Notes under the pieces: model-generated
What the model was told of the DNA's origin: nothing
What the model saw: only the letters and a program-made list of their open reading frames with translations
The model's database searches: none
From: Bidens hawaiensis
Lineage: Eukaryota; Streptophyta; Magnoliopsida; Asterales; Asteraceae
Assembly (NCBI GenBank): GCA_021521415.1
Contig: JAIQDT010009134.1
Location: forward strand, 1 to 64,000
Direction: 5' to 3'
DNA: 64,000 nt
In this document: piece by piece, positions 55,471 to 64,000 of the stretch
How the letters are laid out: each line of letters opens with the position of its first letter
Position numbering within the stretch: the first letter of the stretch is position 1
Translations under genes and position numbers: made by a program

Positions 55471-55718
55471 AAAGGAGATGCGTGTTCTCATTCTAAGTAA
55501 TTATAATTTTTATAAATTTAAATCCTTGATAACATATTAAAAATGGTAAATAAAATAATTATTATTTCACATGACATCACATACTTTTAAATTTATAGTT
55601 TATAATGGTGACTTGAGAAGCACAATGCTCTTTTAATGATGACTTGACTTGCGAGCCAACTGACCAACTAGGTTTTGCATTGGGGCTATATCACAATAGA
55701 AAGAAGTAGGAAATCACG

Positions 55719-56029
55719 AGGGAAAAAAAGTTGAAAGTTAACCTTCTCAAATCAAAATTTTATTATTTTACACTAATATTCTATCATATAATAGCCCATA
55801 ACTTCCTTTTATCATTGTTAGTAATTATTTTAATATAGCTTTTGTTTTCGTTATATTAGTTTTTCCTGTTTACTTATTTATTCCTTTTCCATATTTATTC
55901 CTTTTGGAAAAGGATGCGTGTAAAATCAACCTTATGCAACTACATTGGTAATAAATTCTTAAACATTAGTGTAGTATATTCTTTAAAAATATATGACATT
56001 GTTGATGTTACTAATAAAGATATAATTTA
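55719..56029. other. AT-rich gap
   Basis: Nothing recognised. Confidence 0.5.
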
Positions 56030-56044
56030 GCGTTTTAAAAACAT

Positions 56045-57568
56045 CATCATCATCATCGTACTCAGTATATCCCACCAATAGCAAAGCTATGACAGGGTCT
56101 GAGGAGGGTAAGATGTAGACAGCCTTACCTCTACCCCATAGGGATAGAGAGGCTGATTCCGGTGAGAACCCCGGCTCGATAGTAGTTTTGCATCAAGCAT
56201 TGGACATAAGGCACGTAGCACTCAATCATCGAGACACCGACTGATTGGTGCATGTACCATTGTCTTTCGGCTATCAACGCCACCACATGATGCATGATTA
56301 ACCTTCCACTACTTTTAACGTTATTTTTACGAGATTAGTAAAATAACATCAAAATTAGTATAATTTCACTTTTGCCCACCCGAGGGTTCACACATATATG
56401 CATTACTAGATGGGTGCCCGCGCGATGCAGCGGGTGTTTGAACTTGTTAATCACGTAAGAAATATAAGTGTTTATGGTTCGGTTAAAACCTTGAAATCGT
56501 TTAAACCGGTCATTGGTTTGAGTTCTTTTTTCTTTTTCTTTTTTTACTTTCGGTTCGTTGGTCGGTTTCAAAATTTTCAAAACGTAGTGAACGGTTGGTT
56601 CGCGGTTTATACTGGCAACCGGCCATATGAAACCAGACCAGACTGTATATGTTAAATGCATTTTAATGTTTTTTATTATTAATTATTAGATATGTTTTGT
56701 AATATCTATTAGATATAGTTAAAATTTAATTGAACATAATATTTTTATTACAAATAACTTGGCTATACAACTTCAAATTAACCTAATTGCAGTATGACTC
56801 ATTTTGTGATCTTTGTTGTTATTATTTCACGTATGAGATCTTACATTAATATTTACCATTTATGTGGTTAAATTATCATTTTTTATTTATGATCCTCTCA
56901 AGTATCATATTATGTTGGTGTTTAGTTAAAATTGATGGTGCATTTAAATTAATAATTATTTTAAACCAAATTTATTATCGAAGTTTAAACTGTGAAACCA
57001 AACTGGATACATGCCGTTAGTAACGATTCGGTTTCAACTTTCAATGGTTGAGTTTGGTTTTGGACGAAAAAAAAGTCAGTATTAACGGTTGGACTCACAT
57101 GTTTAACTAAAAAACCATCAAAACCAACACTGAACATCCCCTACGTAACAAATTAATTTATTTAAAATGAGAAAAATATAACAATATCATATCCAAATTA
57201 AAGAGAATAAAATGCTCGTTTTTATGGTGTAATTTTTTTATTAAAATATTAACGTTTGAAAAGGCTATAGTCGTTTAAAATTCATGGGTGGGAAGTTAGT
57301 TTACAACTTAAATTAAAAACATAATATGGTTTAAGATGAGGGACCAAACTTGTAAGTTGAATGGATTGTGTTTAAAAGACTAATTTACCCTTACTAACAC
57401 ATATACCTCATGCTTTAAGTGTTGTAAATTACTTAAAAATAAGTGTCTTAATTTACCCTTGTTTGATGTATTATATATAATATAGATATGCACGCACCGC
57501 AACCAGGGCGTAATGACAATTTAAAATGTAACATTTCCTATTATGTAAACGACAAATCCGCAAGCAGG
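56045..57568 (+). mobile_element. SINE copy 2 (Au-like), interrupted by a Helitron
   Basis: Starts with (CAT)n and follows copy 1 closely to CATTA at 56405, then resumes at 57487 with TATGCACGCACCGCAACC and an extra tail containing a second CCGCAAGCAGG. Flanks GCGTTTTAAAAACAT (56030-56044) and GCGTTTTAGAAACAT (57569-57583) form a 15-base duplication with one mismatch. Confidence 0.72.
56406..57486 (-). mobile_element. Complete non-autonomous Helitron, 1,081 bases
   Basis: On the minus strand it starts TCTATATTATATATAAT and ends with the hairpin CCCGCTGCATCGCGCGGG, then CACCCAT and CTAG. The host flanks are A on one side and T on the other. Removing it rejoins CATTA with TATGCACGCACC, matching the uninterrupted SINE copy 1 (CATTA-TATGTGCGCACC at 30066-30082). 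No Rep/helicase frame is present, so it depends on an autonomous partner. No TSD, as expected for Helitrons. Confidence 0.85.
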
Positions 57569-57583
57569 GCGTTTTAGAAACAT

Positions 57584-58522
57584 GAAATATGTAAAAGACA
57601 ATGTTAAAGATGTCACATTTCTTATTATTTTCAACGAATTTTGATACTTGATTCGACTCATTTATAGGAAGCAGAAAGAGCTTGCATTTAAAATTGTATA
57701 ACAAAAATTTAAACGATAAGAGAACTTGTAAAATATGTAAATCCCATAATAATAATAAACTCAATGAATACAATGCTAGACTTTCAGATATAACGGAGTC
57801 TCAAAGAAATAGATACAAAAAGACGTATACAACAACTCTTAACAAACTCATGATAATAGACACATATGAAAAGACATAGAGTTACCATTATAGGTGCAAA
57901 AACAATCTGTATCCCGAACCATTTTTTTATACCTGAGTTTTTACTACCCGAAACCGTACCCGCTTTGTATCTAGTAATACCCGAAAACCATAACCGGGGG
58001 TTTTCCAATACCCGAGACCGGATATCTCAAATATCCTATCTTTACCTGAAATTACCAAAATATACCCGGAAAAAATAAATATAGGGTTTTTTTCAATACC
58101 CGAACATAGAGTATTAAAATACCTGATTCTTTACCCGACCCGAACCCGAACCCGATAAATAGCAATACCCGAACTCAGATTCGGATATTATATGCACCTC
58201 CTCCTCTGTTGAGTTACCGTGATGACACAAAGTCAATTGATTTAACTTTTTTGGGCTTGGGCTGTTTTGAGTGGGCGTCAATAAAGAAACATAAGAAAAT
58301 AAAATAATAATATTATTATAGAAAGGTCGGTTAGTTTGAGGAAATAGAAAGCGTAACGGCAGTCCCGCTAACCCCAACGGTCATCAAACCTTCTTCGATT
58401 CGATTTGATTCAATTCTCGTTCGTCGATTACTCAGCCGCTGTGAAGTACGCTTCATCATCATCATCTTCAAATCCGGTAACAAAATCCAATCTCTCATCT
58501 CAAACGCACACTCTGTTAATGC

Positions 58523-58555
<33 letters not shown>

Positions 58556-58871
58556 TTAGGGTTGCAATAATACTTATGGTAATAGTTTTTATGTGGTTAA
58601 TGATAGACCATACCATAATAATAATAAGAGTCAATGATGATTGATGCTATGCTGATAAGCTCAGGTAGATAATGATAGGGGAGTTATTGTAGCAGCTTTT
58701 AAGTGCTTAATGTAGACGTAATTACCGATCTCTGGTAATAGCTTTTAGTTTTAGGATTATTGTCTGTCATATCAGAATAGTGAATACTATATATAGGTTA
58801 ATCATCATATCGTGAGCTTTGCTTAAACTTCTGTATAATAATGGATATTAAATGTTGCGTATATATATATG
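57584..58871. other. Non-coding with TACCCG-rich repeat and (TTA)n
   Basis: 57890-58190 is rich in ACCCGAA/TACCCG units, like non-autonomous DNA transposons, but no termini were found. 58381-58480 looks like a 5' UTR (CT-rich with TCATCATCATC), and an (ATT)n microsatellite lies at about 58526-58553. No gene body follows. Confidence 0.4.
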
Positions 58872-59175
58872 GTGAGGTTCAGTATACAATACTGAGTTTA
58901 TGCGAGAACAAAAAAAGAAAACCAGATCGTTTATCTTTTTAACTAGTGATTTATATATTTTTTTCAAAGATTTTTTACTTCTTACATTCAAATGCATATG
59001 CTATATACATTTGTAATCGTTAAACTGATTTGTTTCATTTCACAATTTTTTGCAAGTTAGTTTGATGGTTTTTTGGATGTATGTAACATATTTGTTTGTA
59101 TCTAAGAAGTATAAATTCAAAAAAAAAAAATATGAATCACTAATTGAAAATCAAATAATTTGGATTTTTTTTTCA
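58872..59175. repeat. Diverged dispersed repeat, copy 2
   Basis: Matches 3525-3840. A third partial copy is at 59640-59765. Confidence 0.6.
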
Positions 59176-59765
59176 GTCTCTCCATAACTTAGTGTACTAT
59201 TCTAAACCTCTTATTATACATATATATATTACAATTAAAGGTTTGAAGAGTTGCTTGTAAAATAATACATTATGGCGTTACTTAGGGTTACAATTGTTTT
59301 TCAACGTAAAATAATGATGGGAGACTTATGGTTGCAGGTAGGCGTAATTACCGACCGGTAATAGCTTTTAAGTGGTTAATGATACACAATAGATACAATA
59401 AGAGTAAATAATGATAGGAGGCTTATGATGATAGCTTTTAATTGTTCGAATCAACTATAGGTTAATGATCGATCAAACCTCCTTCTGTACCGATCACCTG
59501 TCATTGACAAAAACATAACATAACAGAAGAGTACTTATCAATTACTGATTTTGTATCTATTATTAAAAATTTGTGTTTTGCATTTTGGCCAATTACTTGA
59601 AAATTGAATATTTTAAACTACTTAAATTGTATATATATGATGATGTTAATTATAGAATACTGAATTTATGTGATAACGAAAAAGAAAACAAGATCGTTTA
59701 TTTTTTTAACTAGCGATTTATATTTTTTCAAAGTTTTTGGCTTCTTACATTCAAATGTGTATGTG
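59176..59765. other. AT-rich gap ending in a partial repeat copy
   Basis: Non-coding. 59640-59765 repeats the first part of 58872-59175. Confidence 0.5.
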
Positions 59766-61531
59766 AAGAAACACTAAATGACCCTGACAGATTACGGATA
59801 ATCTTAGGGTTTAGATAGATGTTTCCCACGAGGGTTAGGTCTGGCAAAGATGGTTATTCTTCTCGACCTGCAAAACAGACACCGTAAGCTCGTCACTGAG
59901 AAGGGGGGGGGGGGGTTCCTCCATGTGACCACCCTCCGGCGTGAGAATTAGACTAGATTGCTCTGGATATAAGTGTATATAGAGAGAAGTAGCTAGAGAA
60001 GATAAGATAATGATACTGTTCCAAGGTGTTGGAGTATTTATAGCCGAAGGTAGGTTTCCAAGCAGGTACGGCCAGCTGTATAATATTCCTTTTCCACCAA
60101 CTACGGGCTACGCACGTGCCACGATGGGAGTTGGTGGGTAGGCAGCGGTTGATAGTGACATTTTGTACTGGAGCGTGCTCCTCCTCGTACTATTGTCGGT
60201 GAGCTGTCACCCTGTGATTGGTTCATGGGCTGCTCTGGTTAGATCTTGTCTATTTTGTCCATACCTTGGTAGGTATAGTACAAAAGATCTTCCAGAAGCG
60301 TACAGACTGGCTCTTTTGGGCGGGAATATTCCCGTCCTGCTCATTCATTCTTCAGGTGACATTGCTGAAGTATAAGAGTTAGTGCCTTATGCGTGTAGCC
60401 TTACTGTTAGCGTGGGTAGCCTTCCTTCTTGGCTTGTACCCACAGCTGCGGGAATAGATAGGGTACTGTACCAAGGGAGGCTTTCCTGCGGGAACAGCTG
60501 GCTTACTGCGTGTAAAGTCTTCATCTCTGAGCATAGTGGGTCCTGCGAAACCAGTTGGTCTTTGCGCAGACGTACCTCTTCAAGGTGTGTCTTGCGGGTC
60601 CAACTGGGCTTTGCGGGGACCTACCTCTTCAAGTCCCCCCAGTCCATTGTTCTTCTCATGAATTTTTAATAAGTGAGGTGAACTTTTGGACTTCAAGCAA
60701 GGGGTTTTAAAGAGGTTTTTTTGTTTTTTAAGGTTTTTCGTGGGGATTCTTCCCGCAGTTTTCCTAATGTCACTTGCAGAAATTCCCAACTTTTCTGCCT
60801 GGTCTTTGGTTATGATGCGGGTAGGTGTTTAACCCCTTCGCAGGTCGGGAGCGTTGAGTTTCACTTGCATAGATTCTTCACGAGGTTTTGGTAGTTTTGG
60901 ACATAGTGATCAGTTATGTTAAACCACCAATTCCACCTTGAGGCTTCAAACAATCTAGTTCTCAACGTTCCCGCCATGCGGAGGTGTTATTTCTCTTTCC
61001 GCAAGCATGGCCCATAAGATCCTTCATGGGTTCAATTCCCTGCAAGTGTTGAGTATGCGAAGGGTTTCGCCTTGACACTGTACCCACACTTACGGTTTAT
61101 TGTTTTCCAAGGTATCTTGGCTTCGATTCCCTGCAAGTGCTAAGTATGTGAAGGGTTTCGCCTTGACACTGTACCCGCACTTGTCTTACGGTTTTTTGGT
61201 TTCTAAGATAAGGGGGTATATTCCCTCTTATTTTTGAATCTTTTTGAAATTCGAAGAGTTGGTGAAAGGATAAGGACAGTCCAAACGGTTGAAGTGACGT
61301 TGGCGTCTCCTGACGGTTTCTTCTGACGGTTTCAGGACGTGCAGGAAGTTATGACGACGTGACAGTATGTGGTCAATCCAGACGCTTTTTCAGGCGCGTG
61401 GGCCCGAGTTTTACGGCACGCGTCCTTTCGACAGCTGTTGCCAGCTTGCTTTTTCCACGTGTCGCCGTTTCATTGCACCTGCGCTTTCTCTCTCCTCCGC
61501 ATTAAATTCATCGCATTCATTGCGATGAGTG
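59766..61531 (+). other. GC-richer upstream region of the Transposase_28-type gene
   Basis: Base composition rises at about 59770 and stays higher to the window end, suggesting one element starts here. It holds G13 (59903-59915), a ~47-base imperfect direct repeat (about 60539-60586 and 60587-60632, each ending in ACCTCTTCAAG) and an ~83-base tandem duplication (61027-61195). No LTR partner or TIR is in the window. Confidence 0.5.
61027..61195. repeat. ~83-base tandem duplication
   Basis: Two units sharing ATTCCCTGCAAGTG, GAAGGGTTTCGCCTTGACAC and TGTACCC-CACTT. Confidence 0.85.
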
Positions 61532-61540
61532 TATAAAGGG
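61531..61540 (+). promoter_or_regulatory. TATA box
   Basis: GTATAAAGGG, about 130 bases upstream of the ATG at 61664, followed by a CT-rich leader typical of plant 5' UTRs. Confidence 0.65.
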
Positions 61541-61663
61541 GGGAGAGGGTGCATCTCAATTCATACCTTCACTTCACTCTTCTTCTTCTAAGCGATTTCC
61601 GGCGAATACTCTAACTTTTCCGTCGAGCATTCTCCTGAAATCGTTCTCTTTCACACCTAAAAA

Positions 61664-64000
61664 ATGTCTTCTACTCATGACCCCGAGGTCAACGTCGAGG
61701 AGTCCGATGTATACCTCGAGAACCCGACGTCTACGTCTGATAAGGACGATAAGAGTACTGCTGGCGAGTGCCAGTGTACTCTTTCTGTCGATTTGTACCA
61801 TTACATCGTCAAGAAGTTCATGCTCGAGTCTTACGAGCCTGAGTTTCTAGAACCTCACCAGACGGTGTATGATGCCCCTAAGGGCAAGATAGGGGTTTAT
61901 GCCTCATTCTTCATATATGGGAATCTAAGATTCCCATTAACGAAGTTCATATACCGTGTTTTGGAGAAACACGGTGTACACTTGACGGAGCTGCACCCGA
62001 TGGCGATCGCTAAGATTCGCCATTTTGAATGGGTGTGCCACATTCTGGGCATCGAGCCCCGCGTCGACCGCCTGATGACCTTCTACTCCTGGAGGTGTAT
62101 CCAGGGCTGGTATACCTTGGTCACTCGGATCAAGGGTTTGAAGATCTGCGCTACTGAGCGCAGTCTTCGTTCTTGGAAGCGGGATTTCTTCTTTATCTCC
62201 GCTCGCGTCGTCCCCATCGCGATGACGTTCAAGAACGGGAGGGCACTCCCTAACCTTCACGCCTCCAACTACCAGGAGGCAGAATGGTTTGCCAAGATCT
62301 CCCAGATCCAGACTCCAGTTTATCGCTTTGCGGAGTCTGGGATGGTGATGCTTGGGATGAGCCGGGTATGGAAGGATGCCGGTTCTGAGACGCCGCAAAT
62401 ACCTATCATCCTCGAATACGGTTTGAACTTTACTCCTTACGGTATGCTCCGTCTTATGTGCTGATTTAGGGTTTTTCTTCTAACTGTTTCTTTCTTTTTA
62501 TTTCAGAGGGGAACGACTTACAATCGCTCCTGTATCCGCGGGAGACTGGTGGTCCCGCCCGGCTGGGTACTCGCGATCTTGACTAGAACGAGTTGCCCAT
62601 CTTGGAGCAGACGGCGGATAGATTCGTAGTGGTCTACCCGCCGGGCCACGAAATTTTGAGCGCCACTCGGCCAGGTAAGGGATTCTTTAATCCTCGCCCT
62701 CTTCATGCTCAAACTTCTGCTGGAGTTCCTCTAATTTTGTCATCTTCTGATGAGGGATCCGCAGATGGGCCTTTCTTCGTGAGGAAGAAGAAGGTTGCTG
62801 GCGTGAAGGGCAAGGCGAAGGTTACCTCCGCCGTCGACCTGGGGAATCAGTCTGATTCCGAGACTGAAAGTGAGGAGGCGGCGGGGAACCTTGGTGGCGG
62901 CGAGACCATTGCCTCGGAGGCTGAGACGGCTGTCACCTCCGGGCAACCGAGCGTTGCGACAGTGATTGGCGTGAAGAGGCCAGTTCCATCGGGTTCGTCT
63001 CCGCCCGTCAGAACTTTCAAAATAAAGAAAACCCGTAAGTATACTTTTTGTTTACCTTTCCCGCATTTCTTTCCGCCATTGTTTTTAATATTTTGTTGTC
63101 TTCACGCAGGAGTGGACGCATCCGCATTCCAGAGCGGTGCGGGTCGAAGCAGTTCCGGACCCACAACGATAGGTTTGGTCAACCTATCCGAGGCGACGAC
63201 CCAGGCGGCTGCGCCTGTTTCCGGTGCTGATTCGGTTGCTCATACTGTTGAGTCAACTGTTCCAGTTATGATGTCATCTCCGCCGGCCGTCAGTGCCATC
63301 TTTACCGCATCCTTCACTGAGCCGGCGGTGATTTTCTCTGCGAGCTCCTCTGCAGCGGCGACCACGGTTGTGAGTTCATCTCCTGTGAGTTCACCTCCGA
63401 TGGTCTCTACCACGGTGGCTTCCACCATGCCCCCTCTGGCGCCAGCGACTACCTCGTCTATGGCCGGTTCTTCAGGTATGTTCAGGGTTGGGGCTTCTAG
63501 CCAATCTTTGTCTCCTTCCCATCTCCTTGACCTCTTGGATGGATATCCCTTAGGTTCGGGTGATGGGTTTGGCGGCTACCGGCCTGTTATCGACCCTACA
63601 TGTGCGTGGGGTTATTTTGGCCTATTATTTATTTTTATCATTTTTTTCCTAACTGTTTTTTGTTTATGCAGTTTCGGATTCCAATGAAGTGTACGCTCCA
63701 CGGTGGAATATCCGCCGGGGAACGACCCTCCGGACGGCTGCGGATTGCGTTGACTGGGCGCGCCATGCCGCCCCAAGCGGTGCGTTGGGGGAGGCCATGG
63801 CTAGCTACCAAGAGGGTAGGCTAACCAATGCGCTCCGAATCCTCCTTGCCCGGATGCAGCCGCGCGTCGAGTTGCTTTGTTATGAAAACGACAAGTTAAA
63901 GACTGCGCGTAGCCTGGAAGTGGCTCAGGCGCGAGCATTGCGGGAGGAGAATAAGAGGCTTGCCGCCATTGCTGCAGAGAAGGAGAAGGCCTTCAAGGAC
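61664..64000 (+). CDS. Transposase_28-type (putative gypsy type) gene, 4 exons, 3' end outside
   Basis: Model: exon 1 61664-62441, intron 62442-62506, exon 2 62507-63034, intron 63035-63109, exon 3 63110-63601, intron 63602-63671, exon 4 from 63672 past the window. All introns are GT-AG and every junction keeps the frame. Exon 1 carries the family core (YASFFIYGNLRFPLTKFIYRV, HPMAIAKIRHFEWVCHILGI, GWYTLVTRIKG). Exons 2-3 are acidic, then Ser/Thr/Ala/Pro-rich and probably disordered. Exon 4 has VYAPRWNI and begins a Glu/Lys/Arg-rich coiled coil (LEVAQARALREENKRL). A TAG at 62584-62586 interrupts exon 2, so a full product needs readthrough or the copy is dead. Despite the domain name, no catalytic activity is established for this family to my knowledge. 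An acidic 5' tail (EVNVEESD) precedes the core. Confidence 0.75.

Larger units (their letters stand above)
51858..55718. repeat. Segmental duplication, copy B
   Basis: Matches 31589-35356. The left junction shares TGAATTCGAGA with copy A and the right junction shares AATCACG, after which A runs into the MSL fragment and B into unrelated DNA. Confidence 0.85.

Noticed and set aside
56410..56655. Ordinary intergenic ORF inside the Helitron
   Set aside because: No Rep or helicase motif. A Phe-rich run comes from a T/C-rich tract.
58405..58644. Leucine-run protein
   Set aside because: Reading of the (ATT)n microsatellite. The upstream part looks like a UTR, but no coding exon could be supported.

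Overview
This is nuclear DNA from a flowering plant. The sequence suggests the daisy family (Asteraceae), but this is inference from recalled repeat types: a Transposase_28-type (putative gypsy type) gene with short introns, a SIRE-like Copia element with an extra downstream ORF, a chromodomain (Tekay-like) Gypsy element with a 2 kb LTR, and Au-like SINEs. There is no bacterial architecture, rRNA, tRNA or CRISPR. Almost every recognisable coding stretch is a transposable element relic, and most are broken by stops or frameshifts.

Layout. 1-4374: AT-rich DNA with two Helitron 3' ends and a diverged dispersed repeat. 4375-6098: a 0.28 kb duplication followed by a 71-bp tandem array. 6104-12880: a hAT transposon rebuilt as a giant palindrome, with arms of about 2.05 kb and a 25-bp centre. 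Its left arm is split by a young 2,586-bp non-coding LTR element (identical-looking LTRs, TSD TGGTC). 13283-21290: a minus-strand chromodomain Gypsy with unequal LTRs. 21326-30240: three minus-strand L1-type LINE copies in a row, interrupted by a gag-protease-only Copia (TSD TGGAG), a small LTR relic, and a SINE with a perfect 15-bp TSD. 30443-32770: a minus-strand Copia pol remnant with its 3' LTR. 31589-35356 and 51858-55718: a segmental duplication pair. 35357-37113: an inverted pair of fragments of a mechanosensitive-channel (MSL10-like) host gene. 37114-41140: dispersed repeats. 41141-51867: a plus-strand SIRE-like Copia (LTR, gag, pol, extra ORF) without a 3' LTR. 56045-57568: a second SINE copy holding a complete 1,081-bp Helitron. 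61664 to the window end: an intron-containing Transposase_28-type gene with an in-frame stop, continuing past the edge.

No intact host gene is visible. The window is best read as a record of nested insertions, for which internal paralogous copies sometimes give the empty site (Helitron in SINE, Copia in LINE). The two inverted repeats (hAT and MSL) are the strongest candidates for unusual biology, because transcription through either would give a long hairpin RNA. That is inference; nothing here proves expression.
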